A DNA stretch of 11,893 nt. Source: Nocardioidaceae bacterium (GTDB lineage: Bacteria; Actinomycetota; Actinomycetes; Propionibacteriales; Nocardioidaceae). This document shows positions 1 through 6,269 of this stretch, piece after piece. The notes beneath the pieces are model-generated. The model did not search any database. It saw nothing but the letters and a program-made list of their open reading frames with translations, and was not told the DNA's origin. Where the stretch lies: the NCBI GenBank assembly GCA_025965395.1, contig JAOPXA010000229.1, positions 1 to 11,893 on the forward strand. The letters run 5' to 3'. Numbering within the stretch: position 1 is the first letter of the stretch; the number at the start of each line of letters is the position of its first letter. A program made the position numbers and the translations under genes.

Positions 1-1158
1 GGATGGGCTGCGCTGACGAGCGACGTATGCGCCGAGGAGGGCATCGAGCTTCCGGCGCTTAGCGACGTGCTCGATGAAATCAATGCGGTCTTGCCCGAAC
101 GTACGACCGCCAACCCGCTCGACATGACCGGCTTCGCCATGGGGCGCTCCGACGTGGTTGAGTCCGTGCTGACCAGCTTTGCCAGCAGCCCTGACGTCGA
201 CGCGATGCTCCTCCAGTGGTTCCTCGACGAGTCGGCGGAGGCCTCGGCTGCGACGTTCGTGGAGGCGGCGTGCAAGGCGGCCGCTCTGCAGGACAAGCCG
301 GTCATTCTCGGGTCCGTCGAGGACGGTCACCCCGGTCCGTGGGCCCACGGCCTCGCCGATCGCGGCGTGGCGGTCGGGCGTGGCATCCGGGCAACGGCGC
401 GCGGTCTCGCCACCATGGCCGAGCACGTGTTGTTTCGCGAGCAGACCGCTGGCACGTTGGCGCTGCCAGCGCCGGTGGTCGTCCCGGTGCCACTAGGGGC
501 CGTGGTCGACTCGAGCGCGGGCAGGCTGCTCACCTTCGGTCCCACGATGGAGTTGCTCGAGGCTGCAGGGGTGCCGGTGGCGCCATACGTGGTCGTGGAT
601 CCCGCCGCCGACCTTCCCGGGGCGATCGACTTTGCCGGGCCGTATGTGGTCAAGCTCGCCGACGTCCCGCACCGCAGCGACATCGGTGCGGTGCGCCTCG
701 GCGTAGACCAAGCCGGACTTGCCGCGTCGGTCACCGATCTGCGGAGCCTCGCATCTGCCAGCGGCCTGCCCGAGAGCGTCGTGATCCAGCCACAGGTCAA
801 GATCTTCGGCGAGGCGTTTGTCGGTGTCCAGGGCAGCACGGGCCTCGGTCCGCTCGTCGCGTTCGGGGTGGGCGGCATCTTCGTCGAGCTTCTGGGCCGG
901 GTTGCGGGCCGGCTCGCGCCGCTTGCGGACCACGACGCATACGGGATGCTCGACGAGATGGCCGACACCGGAGTTTTCGACGGGGCCCGTGGTCAGAAGG
1001 CCTGGGACCGCGATGAGCTCGCGCGTCTGCTTCAGTCGGTCGGTGCGCTCGCGGCGGGGGCGCAGGGTTGGTTGCTCAGCCTCGACGTCAACCCCTTGGC
1101 GCTCACCGACCGTGGCTTCGTCGCCCTCGACGGGCTCTGCCTGCTGCGCGCGGATTGA
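1..1158 (+). CDS. ADP-forming acyl-CoA synthetase, C-terminal part (partial, 5' end off window)
   Basis: The frame is open from base 1 to the TGA at 1156-1158, giving 385 visible residues; the true start lies upstream. In order, I see the end of a succinyl-CoA-ligase-like CoA-binding segment (first residues GWAALTSDVCAEEG, then TANPLDMTGFAM, a variant of the usual ANPvDltG signature) and a C-terminal ATP-grasp domain. The ATP-grasp part shows YVVKLADVPHRSDIGAVRLGV, the GVGGIFVELLGRVAGRLAPL block and LDVNPLAL near the end. This is the fused alpha/beta layout of NDP-forming acetyl/acyl-CoA synthetases, which join an organic acid to CoA with ATP in the cytosol. The N-terminal CoA-binding domain and the phospho-histidine loop would lie outside the window. 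The substrate is unknown. Its 3' end abuts a long palindrome and the convergent regulator gene, so it may serve the same catabolic locus, but that is inference. Confidence 0.85.
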   Translation, partial: GWAALTSDVCAEEGIELPALSDVLDEINAVLPERTTANPLDMTGFAMGRSDVVESVLTSFASSPDVDAMLLQWFLDESAEASAATFVEAACKAAALQDKPVILGSVEDGHPGPWAHGLADRGVAVGRGIRATARGLATMAEHVLFREQTAGTLALPAPVVVPVPLGAVVDSSAGRLLTFGPTMELLEAAGVPVAPYVVVDPAADLPGAIDFAGPYVVKLADVPHRSDIGAVRLGVDQAGLAASVTDLRSLASASGLPESVVIQPQVKIFGEAFVGVQGSTGLGPLVAFGVGGIFVELLGRVAGRLAPLADHDAYGMLDEMADTGVFDGARGQKAWDRDELARLLQSVGALAAGAQGWLLSLDVNPLALTDRGFVALDGLCLLRAD

Positions 1159-1169
1159 GCTCGGCAGGC

Positions 1170-1248
1170 CCTTCCCCCGCGATTTGGATACTTAGCAGCG
1201 TATCGGGGCGAATGGATACGCGGCTAAGTCTCCAAATCGTGGGGAAGG
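1170..1248. repeat. Long palindromic element, copy A (hairpin between convergent genes)
   Basis: The left arm 1170-1204 and right arm 1215-1248 are reverse complements over about 34 bp, with one bulged base and two or three mismatches, around a 10-base loop (1205-1214). The left arm contains CGATTTGGATACTTAGC (1180-1196), which recurs exactly in copy B at 7123-7139. It fills most of the 105 bp between the stop of the acyl-CoA synthetase gene and the stop of the minus-strand regulator, so it could act as a bidirectional terminator. It has no U-tract and is longer than a usual terminator stem. Repeated sequence at two loci suggests a dispersed extragenic palindrome family or a small non-autonomous element. 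Confidence 0.8.
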
Positions 1249-1263
1249 GAAGGGCAAAACAGC

Positions 1264-1590
1264 TTAGGCGGCTTCGAAGTCGAGCTTTTCGGTCTCCTGC
1301 AAGAGCTGAAGGAAGTCGGGCGCGAACTTCGCCATGGTGTCCTCGCGCACTTGGTAGTAGTAGTTGCGACCGGCCTTGCGGACGCTGATCAGACCTGCTC
1401 GACGAAGGATCGCCGTGTGGTACGAAATCGTCGATTTTCCAATCGGCAGGCTCTGGTCGAGGAGGGTGCACGGCAACTCTGAGCCGTGCTGGCGGGCGAT
1501 CAGGTGCAGGATGCGCACGCGCACAGGCTCACCAAGGGCTGCAAAGACGGCGATGTAATCGTCAGGGCTCTCCGCGGATGCGTTCGACAT
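1264..1590 (-). CDS. ArsR-family winged-helix transcriptional regulator
   Basis: This is a 108-residue cytosolic DNA-binding protein. I place the start at the ATG at 1590-1588, because ArsR similarity begins just after it (DDYIAVFAALGEPVRVRILHLI, residues 10-31) and length 108 is typical. An upstream extension in the same frame to 1755 would run over the promoter region of the divergent operon and shows no family similarity. Helix-turn-helix: recognition helix about residues 51-68 (GKSTISYHTAILRRAGLI), followed by a wing RKAGRNYYYQV (71-81). The metal-sensing ELCVCDL motif is absent (ELPCTLL here), so an organic or CoA-ester ligand is more likely than a metal. There is no clear Shine-Dalgarno; a TACTAT box ends 10 bases before the ATG. 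It is divergent from the catabolic genes, the classic arrangement for a local repressor. Confidence 0.88.
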   Translation of the reverse strand: MSNASAESPDDYIAVFAALGEPVRVRILHLIARQHGSELPCTLLDQSLPIGKSTISYHTAILRRAGLISVRKAGRNYYYQVREDTMAKFAPDFLQLLQETEKLDFEAA

Positions 1591-1600
1591 ACCGAAAAGG

Positions 1601-1606
1601 ATAGTA
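1601..1606 (-). promoter_or_regulatory. Candidate -10 box of the ArsR-type gene
   Basis: Read on the minus strand this is TACTAT, ending 10 bases before the ATG at 1590. A transcript starting at the usual distance would carry only a few bases of leader, which fits the lack of a Shine-Dalgarno sequence. No convincing -35 box is visible. This is a weak call. Confidence 0.3.
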
Positions 1607-1672
1607 GGGGCCGCTTTGCGCCAGCAATCGGCAATTACTGAACATACGTTGGCAGAAAGTCCTCCCAAACCC

Positions 1673-1703
1673 TTGACGAGGTCGATAGTTCGCGAGTTAT
1701 AGT
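1673..1703 (+). promoter_or_regulatory. Candidate sigma70-type promoter of the catabolic operon
   Basis: TTGACG (1673-1678) is followed after 18 or 19 bases by TTATAG/TATAGT (1697-1703), giving plausible -35 and -10 boxes with a slightly long spacer. It faces the SnoaL-like gene, whose ATG is about 105 bases downstream of the expected start site. The palindrome at 1727-1744 would fall just downstream of the transcription start, a position where a bound repressor can block transcription. Confidence 0.4.
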
Positions 1704-1710
1704 CCATGGT

Positions 1711-1724
1711 GTGAGCCGGATCAC
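1711..1724. promoter_or_regulatory. Imperfect inverted repeat (GTGAGCC/GGATCAC)
   Basis: A 14-base near-palindrome with 6 of 7 positions paired lies directly after the candidate -10 box. It could be a second operator half or part of the transcription start region. It is short enough to arise by chance. Confidence 0.2.
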
Positions 1725-1726
1725 TA

Positions 1727-1744
1727 TGAAGATTGTTATCTTCA
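1727..1744. promoter_or_regulatory. Candidate ArsR-type operator palindrome
   Basis: TGAAGAT-TGTT-ATCTTCA is a perfect inverted repeat with 7-base arms and a 4-base centre. It is AT-rich in a GC-rich genome and lies between the divergent regulator and catabolic genes. ArsR-family repressors bind short, AT-rich imperfect palindromes in just this kind of intergenic position. Binding by the neighbouring regulator is inferred, not shown. Confidence 0.45.
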
Positions 1745-1816
1745 AACCTCCTCATGGGTCAGAGCGTTTTCGCGGAAATCACTGCGTCTCGCTATCGCAC
1801 GCTTGGAAGGTTGACC

Positions 1817-2377
1817 ATGAGCGTTGACATTCTCGACATCTTCACCGAGATGGGCATCGACACTCGGCCCGACTCCGAACTCACGCACGAGGAGATCCTC
1901 GCCCGCAACGTGCGGGTCGTGGACCTGCACTTTCACACTGAAAATCCCGACGAGGTGGAGAAGGCCGTCGCGCTCTACACCGACGACATCGTGTGGGAGG
2001 CGCCCAGCCGCGGCGTCATCATGACCGACCGGCAGAGCGTCCTGGACTCGTACCGCAAAATCTTCCAAACGCTGGCCTACCGCAAGGCCATCAGCCTGCG
2101 GCGCTTCGCCACCGAGCAGTTCGTCTTCGACGACCAGATCGCCGAGCTGGTCGTCGTCGGTGATCCCTCGCTCATGCCCAACCTGCCGTTCGAGACAGGC
2201 GACTCCATCAGTGTCCGACTCGTCCACTGTTTCGAGCTGCGCGATGGTCGCATCGCCCGTGAGATCGCCTACGAGCTGTGGCGCAAGAAGGGCAGCCTCG
2301 TCGACAACGACTTCATTCCTGATGGCTCGCCGGTCGAGCTGTTCCCGCCGATCCCTGGGTTCCCCGAGGACTCCTGA
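1817..2377 (+). CDS. SnoaL/NTF2-like family protein
   Basis: This 186-residue protein has the features of a cone-shaped NTF2/SnoaL-like fold: an N-terminal helix, VEKAVALYTDDIVWEAPSRGVI (about 47-68), then the strand-rich LVHCFELRDGRIAREIAYELWRKKG (135-159). Members include ketosteroid isomerases, polyketide cyclases and small dehydratases, and many have no assigned reaction. I chose the ATG at 1817 because GGAAGG (1805-1810) sits 6 bases upstream; an in-frame start at 1733 would run through the operator palindrome. It is the first gene of the plus-strand run, 62 bp before the FAH-family gene. A role in isomerising or dehydrating a pathway intermediate is inference. Confidence 0.75.
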   Translation: MSVDILDIFTEMGIDTRPDSELTHEEILARNVRVVDLHFHTENPDEVEKAVALYTDDIVWEAPSRGVIMTDRQSVLDSYRKIFQTLAYRKAISLRRFATEQFVFDDQIAELVVVGDPSLMPNLPFETGDSISVRLVHCFELRDGRIAREIAYELWRKKGSLVDNDFIPDGSPVELFPPIPGFPEDS

Positions 2378-2439
2378 TCTCCCGCCTGCACCACACCCTC
2401 CCCACAACGCGCACCCGCGCTCCACGACAGAGAGTTTTG

Positions 2440-3300
2440 ATGAGACTGATCGGCTATGACCACGACGGCGCGCGACACATTGGGTCGGTGGAGGGCGACG
2501 AGCTGACCCCTCTGGGGCCGGTCGACGACTTTTACGCGGCTGGTGGTGACGTCTCACCCACTGGCGCTCCCGTGCCGCTCTCCAGCGTGACCCACCTTCC
2601 GCCGGTCCCCAAGACGTCCCGGATCTTCTGCGTGGGCATCAACTACCGCTCGCACGCATCCGAGGCGCTCGACCTCGCCGGGCTCGAGGAGCCGAAGGTG
2701 CCGATGATCTTCGGCCGCTGGGAGTCCACGCTCGTCGTCGACGGCGATGCCGTGCCGGTGCCGCCCAACGAAGGCCTCGACTGGGAGGTCGAGCTCGCGG
2801 TGATCATCAAGGACGAGGTATGGCTGGCCGACCAGGCGACAGCACTCGACCATGTGTTGGGCTACACCGCTTTCAACGACCTGTCTGCCCGTCACAAGCA
2901 GCTCGAGACGCCGCAGTTCACGCTCGGCAAGAATCCCGACCGATCGGGGCCAATTGGACCCGTGGTCGTCACGGCTGACGAGTTCGGCGATCCCTCGAAC
3001 GTACGCGTGCAGACCCGCGTCAACGGCGAGACGATGCAGGACGCCAACACCAGCATGCTGATCCACAGCATCCCGCGCATCATCGAGTACATCACCGACA
3101 CCGTCACGCTGCTCCCCGGTGACGTGATCGCGACCGGCACCCCGTCAGGCATCGGGCTGGCGCTCAAGCCGCCGCGCTTCATGGGCCCCGGCGACGTGGT
3201 CGAGATCGAAGTCGAAGGCATCGGCGTCCTTCGCAACCCCATCGTGACGCGTGAAGAACTTCACGCAGGTTCCTCTTACCCGCAAGGAGCACGTCTATGA
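2440..3300 (+). CDS. Fumarylacetoacetate hydrolase (FAH) family protein
   Basis: This 286-residue protein carries the full FAH-fold signature. YRSHASE (69-75) supplies the His/Glu pair near the active site. DWEVELAVII (114-123) holds metal-ligand glutamates E116 and E118. YTAFNDLSAR (142-151) holds D147. GPIGPVVVT (170-178) and TGTPSGIG (232-239) are also present. The family uses Mg2+ or Mn2+ to cleave C-C bonds in diketo acids, or to hydrate, isomerise or decarboxylate products of meta-cleavage and related ring-opening pathways. The start is the ATG at 2440, preceded by a weak purine run (ACAGAGAG); an adjacent TTG at 2437 is possible. The stop overlaps the next start as ATGA (3297-3300), so the two are probably translationally coupled. 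In context it would act after ring opening; the exact substrate is unknown. Confidence 0.88.
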   Translation: MRLIGYDHDGARHIGSVEGDELTPLGPVDDFYAAGGDVSPTGAPVPLSSVTHLPPVPKTSRIFCVGINYRSHASEALDLAGLEEPKVPMIFGRWESTLVVDGDAVPVPPNEGLDWEVELAVIIKDEVWLADQATALDHVLGYTAFNDLSARHKQLETPQFTLGKNPDRSGPIGPVVVTADEFGDPSNVRVQTRVNGETMQDANTSMLIHSIPRIIEYITDTVTLLPGDVIATGTPSGIGLALKPPRFMGPGDVVEIEVEGIGVLRNPIVTREELHAGSSYPQGARL

Positions 3301-4475
3301 CCGCCACACTCCCCGTCGAGACCGACAACGCGCTGAACACTCTTGTCGAGGGTGCGCGCGCTCTCGTGCCCGCTCTGGTCGAGAGAGCCGACGAGACGGA
3401 CGAGCTCCGCCGGCTGCCCGACGCGACGGTCCAGGATCTTCGCGCCCTCGGCGTGCTGGGCATGGCCGCGCCGACCGAGGTGGGCGGCAACGACCTGGGG
3501 CCGGTGGGCATCCTCGAGGTATCGATCGCCCTGGCCAGCGGCTGCGCGGCAACCGCGTGGTGCGCCGGCAACTGGGCCGTCCACAACATCCTCACCGCGA
3601 TGCTCCAGCCAGAAGCTCAGCAGGAGGTCTACGCCAACGGCATGCCGATCGTGTCGACCGGCTTCAGCCCGCTGCGCGCCAAGACTGAGAAGGTCGACGG
3701 CGGCCAGCGCATCACCGGCCAGTGGGACTTCGCCAGCGGTGTCGACCACGCCGAGTGGGTCGTCGTCATGGCGATGTCAGAGACGGGCCCACTCGCGCAC
3801 CTGGTGCCTCGCGCCGACCTCGAGATCATTGACACCTGGCACACCACGGGCCTTCGCGGCACCGGCAGCAATGATGTCGCCGCCGCTGATCTCTTTGTGC
3901 CCGAGCACCGACTCTTGCCGATGGGCCCCCCCGGCGAGGCTCAGTCGATCGGCCGCGGCATGTATGCCAGCCCGTGGCTGCGCTTGTCACTCAACAGCGT
4001 GTTTGGCGCGGGTGTCATCGGCACCGTCCTCGGCACGGCCCAGGCGACCGTCGATGAGTTCGTACGCCGTCAGTCCGGCCTCGTGGGAGGCCTGTCCGGC
4101 GTCAAGGTCTCCGACCGCCCCGAGATCCACTACCTGCTGGGTGAGTCCGTCGCTGATGTCGAAGGTGCCACCGCACGGATGCGTTCGACCTACGCCGAGC
4201 AATACGCGGTTGCGCTCTCAGGTCGCGAGTCGACGATGGAGGAGCGCCTGCGCTGGCGTCGCGACGCTGCGTGGTGCGGCAAGATCGCGACTGCGGCAGC
4301 AGACCGGCTTTACGCTGCGGGCGGAGCGCACGTGCTCTACACCGGCGACCGGATCGAGCGCCAGCACCGCGACATCACCGCTGGCTCGCACCACTATGGC
4401 CTCAACTGGGACTCGCTCTTCATCGGCACCGGCCGCGTCCTCGCCGGCGGAGACCTCAACATGGCGATGATCTGA
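3297..4475 (+). CDS. Group D flavin-dependent monooxygenase (acyl-CoA dehydrogenase fold, HsaA/HpaH-like)
   Basis: This 392-residue protein has the acyl-CoA dehydrogenase fold but with oxygenase-type signatures rather than dehydrogenase ones: CAATAWCAGNWAVHN (83-97), RITGQWDFASGVDHAEW (138-154, where HsaA-like enzymes have GrWpFaSGcdHAdW), and a C-terminal RDITAGSHHYGLNWD (358-372) with candidate catalytic histidines 365/366. Such enzymes take reduced flavin from a separate reductase and hydroxylate phenols, steroid-derived rings or related compounds. The ATG at 3297 has AAGGAG 7-8 bases upstream and overlaps the hydrolase stop. Its own stop overlaps the next ATG (TGATG, 4473-4477). No classical HsaB-type reductase is visible in the window; the coupled PPOX protein is a candidate partner. 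A true acyl-CoA dehydrogenase is less likely but not excluded. Confidence 0.82.
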   Translation: MTATLPVETDNALNTLVEGARALVPALVERADETDELRRLPDATVQDLRALGVLGMAAPTEVGGNDLGPVGILEVSIALASGCAATAWCAGNWAVHNILTAMLQPEAQQEVYANGMPIVSTGFSPLRAKTEKVDGGQRITGQWDFASGVDHAEWVVVMAMSETGPLAHLVPRADLEIIDTWHTTGLRGTGSNDVAAADLFVPEHRLLPMGPPGEAQSIGRGMYASPWLRLSLNSVFGAGVIGTVLGTAQATVDEFVRRQSGLVGGLSGVKVSDRPEIHYLLGESVADVEGATARMRSTYAEQYAVALSGRESTMEERLRWRRDAAWCGKIATAAADRLYAAGGAHVLYTGDRIERQHRDITAGSHHYGLNWDSLFIGTGRVLAGGDLNMAMI

Positions 4476-4921
4476 TGCCGACGATGACCAAGCCCGACGC
4501 CAAGGTGCAGGCCCTTCTCGATGCGCCCAACATGGCCGTCATGTCGACGCTGGACGCGCATGGCGCACCCCGCAGCCACCCCTTGTGGTTCAACGTCGAG
4601 GGTGACCACGTGTGCCTTAACTCGGTGCGCGGACGTGCCTGGCCGCGTCGGGTCGAGAACGACGAGCGCATCGCGCTCTGCGTGGTCAACCACGAGGCGA
4701 CGCACGAGTACGTCGAGATCACTGGACGGGTCACCGAGGTCACTCACGACGGTGCCGACGCCCATATCGACGCGTTGTCGAACCGCTACATCGGCATCGA
4801 CTACCCCAACCGGTTCGAGGGCGAGGAACGCCTCAAGGTGACGGTCGTCCCCGAGAAGTTCGTCTACGTCAACCTGCTCGAAGCAATCCCCGCTGCGCCA
4901 TTCGGCGACCAGCGCGACTGA
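4475..4921 (+). CDS. PPOX-class split-barrel FMN/F420-dependent oxidoreductase
   Basis: This 148-residue protein has a pyridoxamine-phosphate-oxidase-like split barrel: MAVMSTLDAHGAPRSHPLWFNVEGDHVCLNSVRGRAWPRRVENDERIALCVVN (20-72), then HEYVEITGRVTEV (77-89). In this fold the G-x-P-x-x-x-P-x-W-F strand and the R-x-R-x-x-x-R-x-x-x-x-E segment line the cofactor phosphate site. Many actinobacterial members use F420, others FMN or heme. The ATG overlaps the monooxygenase stop by one base, pointing to coupled translation. It could be the flavin or F420 reductase that serves the monooxygenase, or it could reduce a pathway intermediate itself. Cofactor choice cannot be settled by eye. Confidence 0.78.
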   Translation: MPTMTKPDAKVQALLDAPNMAVMSTLDAHGAPRSHPLWFNVEGDHVCLNSVRGRAWPRRVENDERIALCVVNHEATHEYVEITGRVTEVTHDGADAHIDALSNRYIGIDYPNRFEGEERLKVTVVPEKFVYVNLLEAIPAAPFGDQRD

Positions 4922-4974
4922 CTCGTTCCATCCTCTGATTTACACCCATCAATGCATCGCAAAAGGAGTTCTTA

Positions 4975-6183
4975 ATGGCTAGTGATCGGTCTCGTCTCGA
5001 GTTCGGGTTGTTCGTGCCACCCATGCACTACATGAAGCAAAACCCGACGCGGGCACTCTGGCGCAACCTGGAGATGCTGGAGTATGCCGACAGCCTCGGG
5101 TTCCACGAGGCCTGGATCGGCGAGCACCACTCCGGTGGCGCGGAGATCATCGGCTCGCCCGAGGTCTTCATCGGCTCGGCCATCCAACGCACGACGCAGA
5201 TGCGCCTCGGCACGGGTGTTGCGTCGCTGCCGTACCACCACCCGTTCCACGTGGCCGAGCGTGCCGTGCTTCTCGACCACCTGTCCCGCGGCCGCACGAT
5301 GCTCGGCGTCGGGCCTGGCTCGCTGCCCACCGACGCCTCGATGATCGGCGTTCCGTGGGCCGACACCCGCAAGCGCATGGTCGAGTCGTGGGAAGCGATC
5401 CACCACCTGCTCACGTCCGACGAGCCGTTGACGATGGAGACCGACTGGTTCACTCTGCGCGACGCCATCTTGCAGGTCGAGCCGTATTCGCTGCCGACCA
5501 TGGAGGTCGCCTTCACCGCGATGGAGTCCCCGTTCGGGCCCAGCATGGCGGGCAAGTACGGGTCGAGCCTGATCTCCCTCAGCGGCACGACGGCCAGCGG
5601 CTTCGGTGCGCTCGGTCGCCATTGGTCGGTCGTCGAGGCCGAGGCTGCCAAGCACAACCAGAGCGTCGATCGCAAGAACTGGGGCGTCGTCGTCATGATG
5701 CACGTCGCCGAGACGCGCGAGCAGGCCAAGAAGGAAGTCGAGCGTCAACTGCCAGCCTTCGCGGCATACTCGGCACTCATCTCGGAGCGTACGTTCGAAT
5801 GGCTCGAGGCCGACCCGGATGCGCCCGAGCCCGAGGGTGAGCCGACGATCCAGGACATCATCGATGCCTTCGGCGGCACCAAGATCGCGTGCATCGGCAC
5901 CCCCGACGACGCCATCGAGATGATCACGAACCTGCAGGAGGTCACCGGTGGATTCGGTCGCCTGCTGATGTTCACGGGCACCGACTGGACCAACCAGGAG
6001 GCGCTCTACCGCGGACTCGAGCTCACCGCTCGTGAGGTCATGCCGGCGTTCCAAGGCTCGTCGACTCGTCCCGAACGGGCCGCCCAGCGGTCGATCGAGA
6101 CGCGCGCCGAGAAGATCGCCGAACAGCGTGCCTCGATCCGCCTGGCCAACGAGAAGTACGCCGCCGAGAACGCCCCCGCCTAA
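4975..6183 (+). CDS. Luciferase-family (LLM) flavin-dependent monooxygenase, limonene 1,2-monooxygenase-like
   Basis: This 402-residue TIM-barrel flavoenzyme belongs to the bacterial luciferase-like class. Visible blocks are FGLFVPPMHYMKQNPTRAL (10-28), GFHEAWIGEHHS (42-53), SPEVFIGSAIQRT (61-73), RLGTGVASLPYHHPFHVAERAVLLDHLSRGR (77-107) and GVGPGSLPTD (111-120). The EAWIGEHHS and LPYHHP patterns resemble limonene 1,2-monooxygenases, which use reduced FMN from a reductase. The C-terminal 45 residues are charged and helical, possibly a coiled coil. The start has AAGGAG (4963-4968) 6 bases before the ATG. It lies 53 bp after the PPOX gene and is followed 13 bases later by a strong hairpin. It probably oxygenates or epoxidises a cyclic substrate, or performs a Baeyer-Villiger step; the substrate is unknown. 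Confidence 0.85.
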   Translation: MASDRSRLEFGLFVPPMHYMKQNPTRALWRNLEMLEYADSLGFHEAWIGEHHSGGAEIIGSPEVFIGSAIQRTTQMRLGTGVASLPYHHPFHVAERAVLLDHLSRGRTMLGVGPGSLPTDASMIGVPWADTRKRMVESWEAIHHLLTSDEPLTMETDWFTLRDAILQVEPYSLPTMEVAFTAMESPFGPSMAGKYGSSLISLSGTTASGFGALGRHWSVVEAEAAKHNQSVDRKNWGVVVMMHVAETREQAKKEVERQLPAFAAYSALISERTFEWLEADPDAPEPEGEPTIQDIIDAFGGTKIACIGTPDDAIEMITNLQEVTGGFGRLLMFTGTDWTNQEALYRGLELTAREVMPAFQGSSTRPERAAQRSIETRAEKIAEQRASIRLANEKYAAENAPA

Positions 6184-6196
6184 CCACGCACGACTT

Positions 6197-6250
6197 ACGC
6201 AAGTTGAGGGTTTTGGGTAGCCACCGCTACCTAGAACCCTCAACATGCGT
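6197..6250 (+). terminator. Long hairpin between luciferase-family and crotonase genes
   Basis: Arms 6197-6221 and 6226-6250 pair over 25 positions with one A/A mismatch and two positions that would be G-U wobbles in RNA, around the loop CACC. It begins 13 bases after the upstream stop and ends just before the next ribosome site (GAGGAG, 6257-6262). There is no U-tract. It may be a partial terminator, an mRNA stabiliser at the 3' end of the upstream message, or a repeat element. Its sequence is unrelated to the two palindromes at the module edges. Confidence 0.65.
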
Positions 6251-6269
6251 CTAGCAGAGGAGAACCACG

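Noticed and set aside
1591..1755. N-terminal extension of the ArsR-type regulator
   Set aside because: It would cover the divergent promoter and palindrome and adds 55 residues without similarity to the family; length 108 is typical.
1742..2557. 271-codon minus-strand open frame across the SnoaL-like gene
   Set aside because: It crosses the SnoaL-like gene and the spacer to the FAH gene, has no recognisable domain, and would run through the candidate operator.
4972..6246. 424-codon minus-strand open frame opposite the luciferase-family gene
   Set aside because: Composition is Arg/Gly/Asp/Leu-rich with no family motifs, and the plus strand has a clear flavoenzyme with a good ribosome site. 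It is a high-GC shadow frame.
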